Positions 55,217-64,000 of a stretch of 64,000 nt of DNA are shown in pieces. The translations under genes were made by a program, and so were the position numbers. This DNA is from an uncultured Pelagibacteraceae bacterium (GTDB lineage Bacteria > Pseudomonadota > Alphaproteobacteria > Pelagibacterales > Pelagibacteraceae). The first letter of the stretch is position 1, and every line of letters starts with the position of its first letter. Location of the stretch: contig CACFLJ010000005.1 of assembly GCA_902567045.1 (NCBI GenBank), positions 1 to 64,000 on the forward strand. The letters are read 5' to 3'. The notes beneath the pieces are model-generated. The model saw only the letters and a program-made list of their open reading frames with translations, had not been told where the DNA came from and did no database searches.

Positions 55217-55460
55217 GGGGCGTTCTGTTGCCAGGTGCCCCAAACCCCGTAACTTAATTAGTAAACTAATTAAGCTGCAAGTGCGTAACTTTCGTTAGCA
55301 TTTATAAATTAGCCCATCACGGCGGAACAATACCGAACGAAAGAACAACTTTTAGACACCCGTCGATCCTAATTCACCCCCTTAAGTTGTAAATGGTGGA
55401 GGTGGTGGGTACTGCCCCCACGTCCGTAATGGTTATTACGAAATTCGTTTATCGTCATAG
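55217..55460 (-). ncRNA. ssrA: Permuted two-piece tmRNA
   Basis: Read leftward, the acceptor piece comes first: GTGGGGGCAGTACCCAC is the T arm and CACCTCCACCA the 3' end (CCA ends at 55394). After a 12-base spacer the coding piece begins GGGGGTGAATTAGGATCGAC at 55381, whose GGGGGTG pairs with CACCTCC. The tag frame follows at 55299-55270: ANESYALAA then TAA. The gene ends with a 9-bp hairpin (55253-55274) and the GGGGC...GCCCC segment. This permuted order is the alphaproteobacterial form. The exact 5' edge of the acceptor piece (taken as about 55460) is not fixed. It rescues stalled ribosomes. Confidence 0.93.
55218..55245 (-). repeat. 28-bp direct repeat, proximal copy (tmRNA 3' end)
   Basis: Forms the last structured part of the tmRNA coding piece. 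Unlike the distal copy it is followed on the reverse strand by CTTTCC rather than a T tract, so the native terminator seems to have been carried away with the distal copy. Confidence 0.85.
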
Positions 55461-55517
55461 TTGGAAAACCAACACAATTAATATAAAACCAAATATAAGA
55501 GATTCAATAATTTATTC

Positions 55518-56465
55518 ATGAAACTTACAAAAGAACAAATAAACGACATAAAAGATCAACAATCTCAGGAGAATGTTACTAAAAGAGTAACTGCTCCTGA
55601 ATTAGAAAAAGTATTATATGAAGCGATGCCGGCCTTAGATCACGGCTTTATAAGAGTTATCGACTACATGGGAGATGATAGTTCGATTGTGCAGTCTGCA
55701 AGAGTTTCTTATGGTAAAGGAACTAAACAGGTTTCAACAGATAGCGGTTTAATAAAATATCTAATGCGTCATTGGCATAGTACTCCATTTGAAATGTGTG
55801 AAATTAAATATCATGTAAAATTACCAATATTTATAGCAAGACAATGGATTAGACATCGTACAGCAAACGTAAACGAATACTCTGCAAGATATTCTATTTT
55901 AGATAAAGAATTTTATTTACCTGATGCACAAAATTTAGCAGCTCAATCAATTGCAAACAGACAAGGTAGAGGTGATGTGATTGAGGGAGAACAGGCAAAA
56001 GAAGTCTTAGAACTTTTAAAAAATGATGCTGAAAGAACATATGATAATTATGAAACTATGCTTAATCAAAAATTTGATGGGTCTACAATTGATGAAAATA
56101 AAAAAGGATTAGCTAGAGAGTTAGCGAGAATGAACTTAACTTTAAATACGTATACCCAGTGGTATTGGAAAACTGATCTTTTAAACTTAATGAATTTTTT
56201 AAGATTACGTGCTGATCACCATGCTCAATATGAAATTAGAGTTTATGCAGATATAATGTTGGATACATTAAAAAGATGGGTTCCAATAACATATGACGCC
56301 TTTATGGATTACAGAGTAGGTGGCACGGAGGTTTCTGCTAAAGGAAAAGCAATTATACAAAAATTATTGAAAGGTGAGGAAATAAATTTAGAACAATCTG
56401 GACTTTCAAAAAGAGAGTGGAATGAACTTATGGAAGCTTTTGAAATTACAGATAAGATCGTTTGA
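55518..56465 (+). CDS. thyX: Flavin-dependent thymidylate synthase ThyX
   Basis: A 315-residue FAD enzyme making dTMP. The ThyX signature [15 protein letters not shown] (about 114-128) is present, with [20 protein letters not shown] before it and the C-terminal [15 protein letters not shown] region. ThyX replaces ThyA in many SAR11-like genomes. The start at 55518 follows the tmRNA region by about 60 bases. It overlaps the convergent mrp by 20 bases, the longest convergent overlap here. Confidence 0.97.
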   Translation: MKLTKEQINDIKDQQSQENVTKRVTAPELEKVLYEAMPALDHGFIRVIDYMGDDSSIVQSARVSYGKGTKQVSTDSGLIKYLMRHWHSTPFEMCEIKYHVKLPIFIARQWIRHRTANVNEYSARYSILDKEFYLPDAQNLAAQSIANRQGRGDVIEGEQAKEVLELLKNDAERTYDNYETMLNQKFDGSTIDENKKGLARELARMNLTLNTYTQWYWKTDLLNLMNFLRLRADHHAQYEIRVYADIMLDTLKRWVPITYDAFMDYRVGGTEVSAKGKAIIQKLLKGEEINLEQSGLSKREWNELMEAFEITDKIV

Positions 56466-57270
56466 TTTCTTCAGCAAATTTTAAATAAATTTTTGTAATT
56501 TCATGATCTGGGTCTTTTTCGACTATAGGAATTCCCATGTCCCCATATTTTCCAACATCAGAGTTTATTGGTATTTGTCCTAAAAATTTCTTCTCAAATT
56601 CTTGTGCTGTTCTTTCAACACCATTCTCTCCAAAAATTGCATATTTTTTTCCATCATCTCCGATAAAGTGACTCATATTGTCAATTAATCCAATAATATT
56701 TACTTTTAATTTTTCAAACATTCTAATTCCTCTTTTTACATCTTGAAGTGCTATCTCCTGAGGAGTTGATATTATAATTGCGCCATCAACACTAATTTCT
56801 TGTGCAAATGTCAGTTGAGTATCACCAGTACCTGGGGGCATATCAACAATAATAAAGTCTAAGTCTTTCCAACCAACTTTTTGAGTGAAGGTTTTAATAG
56901 CACTTGTTACCATTGGTCCTCTCCAGATCATTGGTGTTTGCTCATCTGTCAGAAAACCAATAGACATGCATTGAATGTCATACTTTATAATTGGCTTTAA
57001 AGTTTGCCCGTCGCTATCTGGCTTTTCATTTATTGAGAATAGTTTTGGTAAAGATGGTCCATAAATGTCAGCATCTAAAATTCCTACTTTGCATCCAACT
57101 TTTTTTAACGCTAAGGCTAAATTTGTTGCAAAAGTAGATTTCCCAACGCCACCTTTTGCACTAGATATTGCAATTGTAAATTTAGTACCTTGAATTGGGT
57201 TTCTTTTAAACGTTTTTGGCTCAGTTTTTGCCTTCATTGTGTCACTAAGACCTACTTTTTTATCACTCAT
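56446..57270 (-). CDS. mrp: Mrp/ApbC-type P-loop ATPase, Fe-S carrier family
   Basis: A 274-residue protein. [20 protein letters not shown] (about 32-51) is the deviant Walker [14 protein letters not shown] and [15 protein letters not shown] follow, as in Mrp/NBP35. Two features are reduced: the N-terminal DUF59 domain is absent, and the usual C-P-x-C motif after NMS reads [17 protein letters not shown], with no Cys pair. Fe-S binding by the standard site is therefore doubtful, although the ATPase core is complete. Confidence 0.9.
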   Translation of the reverse strand: MSDKKVGLSDTMKAKTEPKTFKRNPIQGTKFTIAISSAKGGVGKSTFATNLALALKKVGCKVGILDADIYGPSLPKLFSINEKPDSDGQTLKPIIKYDIQCMSIGFLTDEQTPMIWRGPMVTSAIKTFTQKVGWKDLDFIIVDMPPGTGDTQLTFAQEISVDGAIIISTPQEIALQDVKRGIRMFEKLKVNIIGLIDNMSHFIGDDGKKYAIFGENGVERTAQEFEKKFLGQIPINSDVGKYGDMGIPIVEKDPDHEITKIYLKFAEEIKRSYL

Positions 57271-57323
57271 TAAAATACACTTACCTTGTTTTTGATCATA
57301 AAGACACTATATAGAATGTCATA

Positions 57324-58424
57324 ATGGCGATATACAAAAATCAAAGTCCATGGGGAAGCCCTCCAGGTAGTGGTGGAGGAAGTGGAAATGGTGGAGGTTT
57401 CAGAAGAGGCCCAACACCTCCTAATCTAGATGAAGTAATTAAAAAATTGCAGGACACTATAAATAAGTTTACTGGAAGCGGTGCAGGCGGCAAAAAACCA
57501 ATTATATTTGGCTTAATTATTTTAGTTGTAATTTGGGCATTGAGTGGTTTGTATAGAGTTTTACCTGATGAACAGGGCGTAGTATTGAGGTTTGGGAAGT
57601 TTGTAAATACTACCCAACCAGGATTAAATTATCATTTTCCATTCCCAATTGAGAGTGTATTAACTCCAAAAGTTACAAAAGTAAATAGAATGGACATTGG
57701 TTTTAGATCAGAGAGAGACAGTGGATTTGGTCAAGGTGGTGGTGTAGCAGACGTACCCGAAGAAAGTTTGATGCTAACAGGTGATGAAAATATTGTTAAC
57801 ATTGACTTTTCAGTATTCTGGGTAATAAAAGATGCTGGTAACTTTCTTTTTAAAATTCAAGATCCAGAAGGTACAGTAAAAGCAGCAGCAGAAACTGCTA
57901 TGAGAGAAGTTATAGCAAGATCAGATATTCAGCCAATTCTTACAGAAGGAAGAGCGGTAATTGAAAGAGATACTCAAGATATTATTCAAGGAATACTTGA
58001 TGAATATGAAAGTGGAGTATTAATTACACAAGTTCAAACTCAAAAAGCTGACCCACCAGATCAAGTTATTGATGCATTTAGAGATGTACAAGCTGCAAGA
58101 GCTGATATGGAGAGGTCGAAAAATGAGGCAGAAGCCTATGCTAATGATGTAATACCAAGAGCACGTGGAGAAGCTGCAAAAATTCTGCAAGCAGCAGAAG
58201 CTTATAAAAAAGAAGTTGTTGCGAAAGCAGAGGGTGAAGCAAGTAGATTTTTATCAATTTATACAGAGTACGCTAAAGCAAAAGAAGTTACTCAGGAAAG
58301 AATGTATTTAGAGACAATGGAGCAAGTACTTGCTGATATTAATAAAATTATAATAGATAAAGATTCGGGATCTGGTGTAGTCCCTTATCTACCGTTACAA
58401 GAATTAAAATCAGGGACAAATTAA
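57324..58424 (+). CDS. hflK: FtsH protease modulator HflK
   Basis: A 366-residue SPFH/prohibitin protein with a Gly-rich N-terminus (GSGGGSGNGGG region), one membrane helix (about 62-80), the band-7 domain starting near EQGVVLRFGKF, and a C-terminal helix rich in Glu/Ala. It pairs with HflC (start overlaps the stop by one base) to form the ring around FtsH. FtsH is encoded at 29051. Both proteins face the periplasm. Confidence 0.96.
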   Translation: MAIYKNQSPWGSPPGSGGGSGNGGGFRRGPTPPNLDEVIKKLQDTINKFTGSGAGGKKPIIFGLIILVVIWALSGLYRVLPDEQGVVLRFGKFVNTTQPGLNYHFPFPIESVLTPKVTKVNRMDIGFRSERDSGFGQGGGVADVPEESLMLTGDENIVNIDFSVFWVIKDAGNFLFKIQDPEGTVKAAAETAMREVIARSDIQPILTEGRAVIERDTQDIIQGILDEYESGVLITQVQTQKADPPDQVIDAFRDVQAARADMERSKNEAEAYANDVIPRARGEAAKILQAAEAYKKEVVAKAEGEASRFLSIYTEYAKAKEVTQERMYLETMEQVLADINKIIIDKDSGSGVVPYLPLQELKSGTN

Positions 58425-59284
58425 TGAAAGCTGGAAAATTTATATTACCGATAATTATCTTAATAGCGGCAACTCTATTCTTTTCAATATTTATTGTTAA
58501 AGAAGTAAATCAAGCTATTGTTCTTCAGTTTGGTGATCCTAAGAGAATTATTTTAAAGCCAGGATTAAACTTCAAGATTCCATTCATTCAGAATGTAGTA
58601 TTTTTAGATAAAAGAGTATTAAACTTAGATACTCCCCCTGAAGAAGTCATTGCATCTGACCAAAAACGTTTGATTGTTGATGCTTTCGCTAGATTTCAAA
58701 TTATTGATCCACTAAAATTCTATATTTCAGTTGGAAATGAGAGAGTTGCAAGATCAAGGCTAGCAACAATCATTAATTCACGAATAAGAAATGTGCTAGG
58801 TCAACAAAAATTACAAACATTACTATCTGAGGATAGATCTAAACAAATGGCACTTATTCAACAGGGTGTAAATAGAGAAGCAGAAAATTTTGGAATAAAG
58901 ATTGTTGATGTAAGAATAAAAAGAGCTGATTTACCTCAAGCAAATAGTGATGCGATCTTTAGAAGAATGCAAACTGAAAGGGAGAGAGAGGCTAAGGAAT
59001 TTAGAGCAAAAGGTGCAGAGATGGCAGTGACTATTACATCAACAGCAGATAAAGAAGTTACTGTTATTTTAGCAGAAGCAGAAAAAAAATCTGAAATTAT
59101 GAAAGGTGAAGGGGACGGTCAAAAAAATAAAATTTTTGCTGATGCATTTGGACAAGATGCTGAATTTTTTGGATTTTATAGAGCAATGCAAGCATACCAA
59201 AAAGCTTTAATTGGTGGAGAGACCTCAATGATTTTATCACCAGATAGTGAATTTTTTAAATTTTTTGGAAACAAACAAAAATAA
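58424..59284 (+). CDS. hflC: FtsH protease modulator HflC
   Basis: A 286-residue SPFH protein: membrane helix near 6-26, band-7 domain with EVNQAIVLQFGDPKRII and PGLNFKIPFIQNV, then RADLPQANSDAIFRRMQTER, a strongly conserved HflC segment. It works with HflK. The order hflK-hflC-DUF2065-degP is common in alphaproteobacteria. Confidence 0.96.
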   Translation: MKAGKFILPIIILIAATLFFSIFIVKEVNQAIVLQFGDPKRIILKPGLNFKIPFIQNVVFLDKRVLNLDTPPEEVIASDQKRLIVDAFARFQIIDPLKFYISVGNERVARSRLATIINSRIRNVLGQQKLQTLLSEDRSKQMALIQQGVNREAENFGIKIVDVRIKRADLPQANSDAIFRRMQTEREREAKEFRAKGAEMAVTITSTADKEVTVILAEAEKKSEIMKGEGDGQKNKIFADAFGQDAEFFGFYRAMQAYQKALIGGETSMILSPDSEFFKFFGNKQK

Positions 59285-59301
59285 ACAATTTTTTAACTAA
59301 G

Positions 59302-59487
59302 ATGAGAGAATTGATCATAGCTTTTGGTCTTTTCCTATTTATTGAGGGTGTATTATATGCCTTATTTCCATCAAAAATGAAAAATATGTTAAAAAAACTT
59401 GATGCTGTAGCTGACAAACAACTTAGAACAGGTGGGTTAGTATTTGCAATTATAGGATTTATAATTATTTGGTATTCAAAGACATGA
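59302..59487 (+). CDS. DUF2065-family small membrane protein
   Basis: A 61-residue protein with two membrane helices (about 3-19 and 43-58) separated by a short polar loop, LIAFGLFLFIEGVLYALFPS at the start. The family is usually found between hflC and a Deg protease, as here. Function is unknown. Its TGA overlaps the degP ATG by 3 bases (ATGA). Confidence 0.85.
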   Translation: MRELIIAFGLFLFIEGVLYALFPSKMKNMLKKLDAVADKQLRTGGLVFAIIGFIIIWYSKT

Positions 59488-60881
59488 AAAATATTTACAA
59501 AATTTTATCAATATTAATAATTTCAATAAATTATTTATCAATTTCTAAAGCTCAGGAAATTCCCTCATCATTTGCAGATTTGGCAGAAAAATTAATGCCG
59601 TCAGTTGTAAATATTTCAACTACTACTACCGTAACAACTAGATCAAATCCATTGCCATTTGAATTTCCACCAGGATCACCATTTGAAGATATGTTTGGCT
59701 CTCCCCAACAAAGACAAACTAATGCGCTAGGATCAGGTTTTATAATTGATGAAGAGGGAATTGTTATAACAAACAACCATGTTATTCAAGGAGCATCAGA
59801 TATTTTTGTTAGAGTTAATGGAGATGAAGATTATAAAGCCGAAGTACTTGGTGCTGACGCAGGTATGGATATTGCGGTATTAAAAATAAAATCTGATGAA
59901 AAATTTAAGCCAGTAAAATTTGGTAATTCAGACAAATCTAGAATTGGAGATTGGGTTATAGCAATAGGAAATCCATTTGGTCTTGGAGGCACAGTAACAG
60001 CAGGAATAATCTCCGCTAGAAATAGAAGCATAGGATTATCAAGATATGAGGATTACATACAAACTGATGCTTCAATAAACCAGGGAAATTCAGGAGGTCC
60101 TCTATTTAATATGAATGGAGATGTTATTGGAATTAATACAGCTATACTTGGCCAATCTGGCTCAATTGGAATAGGTTTTGCAATTCCATCTAATAGCGCT
60201 CAAAAAGTAATTGAACAATTGATTGAATTTGGAGAAACAAAAAGAGGATGGCTTGGAGTTAGAATTCAAGTAGTAGATCAAGGAATAGCAGATGCAGAAA
60301 AACTAGATAAACCCAGAGGTGCTTTAGTTGCTAGCGTTGCGGATAACAGTCCATCCGACAAGGGAGGAATTAAACCTGGTGATATAATTTTAGAGTTTGA
60401 TGGAAAACCTATTAATGAAATGAAGGAACTACCTAAAATAGTTGCTGAAACAGATGTTGGAAAAAAAGTAATTGTTAAAGTTTGGAGAAATAAACGAGAA
60501 ATTACAAAAGAAATAATTCTTGGAAGATTAGAAACTTCAGAAGATTTTAAAGCACAAAAACCAGCAATTGAAAAACCAAAAGTAAAGAGAATTGAAGGTT
60601 TGAAAATAGATGTTCGTTTATTGAATAAAGAGGATATTGAGGCAAGAAATCTTCCAAAAGGAACAAGTGGAGTGGTCATTACTAAAATAGATAACGATAG
60701 CCCTATAAACTATTTACAAGTTAACAATGTTATTGTTGAAGCAAATAGAAAAAAAATTAACACAATAGGTGATCTTGATAATGTGGTAAAATTGAAGTTA
60801 AGAAGTGATGAAAATAACTTACTAATTGCAATTTATAATAACCAAAATCAAAGAACATATGTTGGTGTTAAATTAAAATAA
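59484..60881 (+). CDS. degP: DegP/Do-family periplasmic serine protease
   Basis: A 465-residue protein from ATG 59484 (an upstream TTG at 59469 was rejected). The signal peptide ends near ISKAQE. The trypsin-like domain has NNHVIQGA (His), MDIAVLKIK (Asp) and QGNSGGPLFN (Ser) in order. Two PDZ domains follow (RGWLGVRIQ region and a second near 370-465). It should degrade or refold misfolded periplasmic proteins. Adjacent to hflKC as in other alphaproteobacteria. Confidence 0.95.
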   Translation: MKNIYKILSILIISINYLSISKAQEIPSSFADLAEKLMPSVVNISTTTTVTTRSNPLPFEFPPGSPFEDMFGSPQQRQTNALGSGFIIDEEGIVITNNHVIQGASDIFVRVNGDEDYKAEVLGADAGMDIAVLKIKSDEKFKPVKFGNSDKSRIGDWVIAIGNPFGLGGTVTAGIISARNRSIGLSRYEDYIQTDASINQGNSGGPLFNMNGDVIGINTAILGQSGSIGIGFAIPSNSAQKVIEQLIEFGETKRGWLGVRIQVVDQGIADAEKLDKPRGALVASVADNSPSDKGGIKPGDIILEFDGKPINEMKELPKIVAETDVGKKVIVKVWRNKREITKEIILGRLETSEDFKAQKPAIEKPKVKRIEGLKIDVRLLNKEDIEARNLPKGTSGVVITKIDNDSPINYLQVNNVIVEANRKKINTIGDLDNVVKLKLRSDENNLLIAIYNNQNQRTYVGVKLK

Positions 60882-60886
60882 TAAAA

Positions 60887-61795
60887 ATGGACCTAAAGTC
60901 CAAAATAATATTAATCTCAGGTCCCACAGCATCAGGCAAGTCTAAAGCTGCATTGAAAATTGCTAAAAAATTAAATGGAGAAATTATTAATGCAGATAGC
61001 ATGCAGGTATATAAAGAATTAAATATACTGACTGCTAGACCTTCAAAAATTGATTTAAATAAAATAGATCACCATTTATATGGTTTTAGAAGTGTTAAAA
61101 AAGAATTTTCGTCTGGTGAGTGGTTAAAATTAGCAAAGAAAAATATAAAAAAAATTCGAGATAAAAATAAAATACCAGTTTTAGTTGGTGGTACTGGTCT
61201 TTATTTTAAAGCTCTGACTGATGGATTGGTTAAAATTCCAGAAATACCAATCTCTGTTCGTGATAAAATTAGAAGAATACAAAATAAATTAGGTCAAAAA
61301 AAATTTTATTTAAAACTCTTAAAAAATGATCCATTAGTAAAAAATAAGATTGACCCCACTGATGTTCAAAGATCAATTAGAGCTTATGAAGTTATTTCGT
61401 TTACAAAGAAATCAGTCTTTGATTGGTATACGAAAACAAAACCATCTTTTAAAAAAGATCAATTTATAAAAATTTATGTTGATTATCCTAAAGATAAATT
61501 AATTAATAAAATTTCCAAAAGAGTTGACCAGATGATGAAAGATGGAGCTATTCAAGAAGTTAAGGATTTTTTAAAGCTTAATTTGAAGAGTGATAGCAAC
61601 ATCTTCAAAGTTATAGGAATAAGAGAGATTAAAGATTTTATTGAAAAAAAAACTTCACTACATGATTTAAAACTAAATATTGTAATAAAAACTAGACAAT
61701 ACGCTAAAAGACAGAGAACTTGGTCCAGAGGTCAAATGAGTGACTGGCAAAAATTTGATTCTGAGGCTCTGTCAGAATTTATAAAAAAATTATAA
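60887..61795 (+). CDS. miaA: tRNA dimethylallyltransferase MiaA
   Basis: A 302-residue enzyme adding dimethylallyl to A37. ISGPTASGKSKAAL (about 9-22) is the P-loop, NADSMQVYKELNILTARPS the substrate segment, LVGGTGLYFKAL and DPTDVQRSIRAYEV are typical, and KTRQYAKRQRTW is the conserved C-terminal motif. It follows degP by 5 bases. Confidence 0.96.
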   Translation: MDLKSKIILISGPTASGKSKAALKIAKKLNGEIINADSMQVYKELNILTARPSKIDLNKIDHHLYGFRSVKKEFSSGEWLKLAKKNIKKIRDKNKIPVLVGGTGLYFKALTDGLVKIPEIPISVRDKIRRIQNKLGQKKFYLKLLKNDPLVKNKIDPTDVQRSIRAYEVISFTKKSVFDWYTKTKPSFKKDQFIKIYVDYPKDKLINKISKRVDQMMKDGAIQEVKDFLKLNLKSDSNIFKVIGIREIKDFIEKKTSLHDLKLNIVIKTRQYAKRQRTWSRGQMSDWQKFDSEALSEFIKKL

Positions 61796-61848
61796 TTAAT
61801 GTTCACAATAACTTGACCAATGAGCACAACTTCAGCTAGATTGTCTGA

Positions 61849-63615
61849 ATGCCAAAATTATATTCAGGAGCTGAGATAGTATTCAAATGTTTAGAAGATC
61901 AAAATGTTAGTCACATATTTGGTTATCCTGGAGGAGCAGTCCTTCCAATATACGATGAATTAAAAAATTTTAATTCAGTAAAACATATTCTAGTAAGGCA
62001 TGAACAGGGCGCAGGACATGCCGCTGAAGGTTATGCAAGATCAACTGGTAAACCAGGTGTCTTGTTAGTCACTTCAGGTCCCGGAGCCACCAATGCCGTA
62101 ACTGCTCTAACGGATGCTTACATGGATTCAGTACCGTTAGTTTGCATCACTGGACAAGTTCCAACTCACCTAATTGGTACAGATGCATTTCAAGAATGTG
62201 ACACAACAGGAATTACTAGACCTTGCACTAAACATAACTGGTTAGTAAAAGATATTAACGATTTAGCTGAAGTAATGCATAAAGCTTTTGAGGTAGCAAC
62301 TACAGGTAGGCCAGGGCCAGTTTTGGTAGACATTCCAAAAGATATTCAATTTCAAAAAGCCAAATACAAAAATTTTAAAAATAAACAAAAATTAAATGGA
62401 AAGTCTCATAACAACTACTCACAAAAAAATATTGATGAATTGATTAATTTAATTAGCAAAGCAAAAAAACCAATTTTTTATACTGGAGGTGGGGTAATAA
62501 ATTCTGGGGCAAAAGCAAGTGAACTTTTAAGAGAACTCGTTTATGCAACAGGTTTTCCAATAACTTCGACTTTGCAAGGTCTGGGTTGTTTTCCGGCTGA
62601 TGATAATCAATTTTTAGGAATGCTAGGTATGCATGGAACTTATGAGGCGAATAACGCCATGTATTCATGTGACTTAATGATAAATGTTGGTGCAAGGTTT
62701 GATGATAGAATTACTGGTAAGATTGATGAGTTCTCTCCTAAGTCTAAAAAAGTTCATATTGATATAGATCCATCCTCAATAAATAAAAATGTAAAAGTAG
62801 ATTTAGCAATTGTTGGAGATATTAAGTCAGTTTTAACATCAACATTAAAAACTTTTAAAAAATCTAAAAATAATTTTTCTAAATCAAACAAACATCAAAT
62901 ATCAAATTGGTGGGAACAAATTCAGAAATGGAGATCTAAAAGATCATTAGACTATATTGGAAGTGATGAAACTATTAAACCTCAATATGCGATTGAAAGA
63001 TTATACGAGCTAACTAAAGATAAAGATACCTATATAACAACTGAAGTAGGCCAACATCAAATGTGGGCTGCTCAACACTACAAGTTTAATAAACCAAATA
63101 GATGGATGACTTCTGGGGGTCTTGGCACGATGGGATATGGATTACCAGCAGCAGTTGGAGTCCAAATTGCTCATCCTGAGAAATTAGTAATTGATATTGC
63201 TGGTGAGGCATCTGTTCTGATGACTATGCAGGAAATGTCAACTGCAGTTCAGTACAATTTACCTATAAAAATATTTATTTTAAATAATGAGTACATGGGA
63301 ATGGTAAGACAATGGCAGGAATTACTACATGATAAAAATTATTCAGAGAGCTATACAGCTGCATTGCCTGATTTTGTCAAAATGGCAGAAGCATATGGAT
63401 GTGTTGGTATAAGAGCAAAAACACCTGAGGAGTTAGATGATAAGATCATTGAGATGTTAAACACAGATCGTCCAGTTATATTTGATTGTCTTGTAGACAA
63501 ACAAGAAAATTGCTTTCCAATGATACCTTCTGGAAAACCTCATAATCAAATGTTGCTTGGTCCTAAAGACCAAAAAGAGAAAAAGATTACTGGAAAGGGG
63601 AGAACACTGGTTTAA
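61849..63615 (+). CDS. ilvB: Acetolactate synthase large subunit
   Basis: A 588-residue thiamine-diphosphate enzyme. FGYPGGAVLPIYDEL and VRHEQGAGHAAEGYARSTGK (catalytic Glu) open it, TSGPGATNAVTALTDAYMDS and GARFDDRITGK (FAD domain) follow, and the C-terminal GGLGTMGYGLPAAVG and EAS-containing TPP segment are complete. It starts valine, leucine and isoleucine synthesis. A TTGACC with TAGATT 18 bases on lies just upstream, weak promoter evidence. The regulatory subunit gene overlaps by one base. Confidence 0.97.
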   Translation: MPKLYSGAEIVFKCLEDQNVSHIFGYPGGAVLPIYDELKNFNSVKHILVRHEQGAGHAAEGYARSTGKPGVLLVTSGPGATNAVTALTDAYMDSVPLVCITGQVPTHLIGTDAFQECDTTGITRPCTKHNWLVKDINDLAEVMHKAFEVATTGRPGPVLVDIPKDIQFQKAKYKNFKNKQKLNGKSHNNYSQKNIDELINLISKAKKPIFYTGGGVINSGAKASELLRELVYATGFPITSTLQGLGCFPADDNQFLGMLGMHGTYEANNAMYSCDLMINVGARFDDRITGKIDEFSPKSKKVHIDIDPSSINKNVKVDLAIVGDIKSVLTSTLKTFKKSKNNFSKSNKHQISNWWEQIQKWRSKRSLDYIGSDETIKPQYAIERLYELTKDKDTYITTEVGQHQMWAAQHYKFNKPNRWMTSGGLGTMGYGLPAAVGVQIAHPEKLVIDIAGEASVLMTMQEMSTAVQYNLPIKIFILNNEYMGMVRQWQELLHDKNYSESYTAALPDFVKMAEAYGCVGIRAKTPEELDDKIIEMLNTDRPVIFDCLVDKQENCFPMIPSGKPHNQMLLGPKDQKEKKITGKGRTLV

Positions 63616-64000
63616 TGGCAAGCTCAAAATCAGCATATAGTTCTGCAGGAAAAAAACAGAAGCTTGATACGCATATTATAGTTGTATGGGTAGATAATGA
63701 AGCTGGCGTTTTAGCCCGTGTAGTCGGATTATTTTCTGGAAGAGGTTACAATATTGAGTCTTTAGCAGTGGCAGAGGTTGATCAGAAACAAAATATTTCT
63801 AGAATAACAATTGTTACCACAGGTACCCCCCAAGTTGTAGATCAGATTAAACTTCAATTAAAAAAATTAGTTCCAGTTCATAAAGTGGCAGATTTTAAAA
63901 GAGAAGATAAAAATGTTATTTTTAAAGAAATGGCATTATTCAAGTTTGTTGCAAATAATGGAAAACTTAATAAAGCTTTTGAGGCTTGTAAAAATTTTAA
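63615..64000 (+). CDS. ilvH: Acetolactate synthase small subunit (3' end beyond window)
   Basis: The first 128 codons of the regulatory subunit. DTHIIVVWVDNEAGVLARVV with GLFSGRGYNIESLAVA (about 19-54) is the ACT domain that binds valine, and QIKLQLKKLVPVHKV is the family continuation. The ATG overlaps the ilvB TAA, so the two subunits are coupled. The C-terminal domain is cut by the window edge. Confidence 0.95.
   Translation, partial: MASSKSAYSSAGKKQKLDTHIIVVWVDNEAGVLARVVGLFSGRGYNIESLAVAEVDQKQNISRITIVTTGTPQVVDQIKLQLKKLVPVHKVADFKREDKNVIFKEMALFKFVANNGKLNKAFEACKNF

Larger units (their letters stand above)
54181..55245. mobile_element. Putative ssrA-associated islet carrying a sulfotransferase gene
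   Basis: About 1.06 kb bounded by 28-bp direct repeats derived from the tmRNA 3' end. It holds one gene of visibly lower GC than thyX and nadA on either side, plus about 165 bases of leader containing the second hairpin. No integrase, transposase or replication gene is inside, so it is either a remnant or was moved by an integrase supplied in trans. Integrative elements commonly target the 3' ends of ssrA and tRNA genes. Confidence 0.6.

Noticed and set aside
54181..55245. CRISPR-like repeat pair
   Set aside because: Only two copies more than 1 kb apart, one within tmRNA; no array or cas genes.
61796..61848. Leader peptide or attenuator before ilvB
   Set aside because: The gap is only 53 bases, without a run of Leu/Val/Ile codons or a hairpin.

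Overview
This window comes from a very AT-rich, tightly packed alphaproteobacterial chromosome, almost certainly a SAR11-type (Pelagibacterales) cell. The signs are near-zero intergenic spacing, a lone 5S rRNA bordering a surface-polysaccharide block, a circularly permuted (two-piece) tmRNA, zinc-free L31 and L36, pyruvate phosphate dikinase, and the gene orders tkt-gap-pgk-fba, tolQRAB-pal, xseB-ispA-dxs and hflK-hflC-degP. The assignment rests on gene content and order; no database search was made.

Layout. Bases 1-6250 hold envelope-polysaccharide genes: Wzz-like chain-length protein, WecA-like glycosyl-phosphate transferase, GT2 glycosyltransferase, GT-C-like membrane protein, O-antigen ligase/polymerase and a methyltransferase. 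They end at a stand-alone 5S rRNA gene, as at the edge of the SAR11 hypervariable region 2 described between the 23S and 5S rRNA genes. Bases 6.5-11 kb run rightward: epimerase, rpmJ, three-gene proton-translocating transhydrogenase, transaldolase-like protein. Bases 11-19.3 kb run leftward as one long set: tkt, gap, pgk, fba, thiE, efp, inositol-phosphatase family, rpmE, TrcR-like regulator, rpsU and initiator tRNA. Bases 19.3-35.4 kb run rightward: small coiled-coil protein, zapA, folate cyclo-ligase, YmdB, YebC, RuvC-like nuclease, the complete Tol-Pal system with cpoB, tilS, ftsH, folP, glmM, thiD and purA. Bases 35.4-54 kb alternate in direction: rpoH, rluD, tRNA-Arg, an ABC exporter, Sua5-type TsaC, isoprenoid genes, aroC, pdxH, polyprenyl synthase, S49 peptidase, glyQS, ppdK and nadCA.

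Bases 54.0-55.5 kb are the most unusual part: tRNA-Leu, then a small islet holding a sulfotransferase gene between two identical 28-bp direct repeats. One repeat is the 3' end of the tmRNA gene; the other is a displaced copy that still carries an 11-T tract. This looks like a mini-island inserted at ssrA without an integrase of its own. After it come thyX, an Mrp-type ATPase, hflKC, a DUF2065 protein, degP, miaA, ilvB and the start of ilvH.

Other points of interest are an rpsU gene with no ATG/GTG/TTG start but a perfect Shine-Dalgarno before ATT; a divergent RuvC-like protein where ruvC-ruvA-ruvB would be expected; five of six convergent gene pairs sharing one stop tetranucleotide (4-nt overlap); and apparent changes at key residues in WecA-like, GAPDH and Mrp proteins. 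No CRISPR array, transposase, integrase or recognisable riboswitch was seen.
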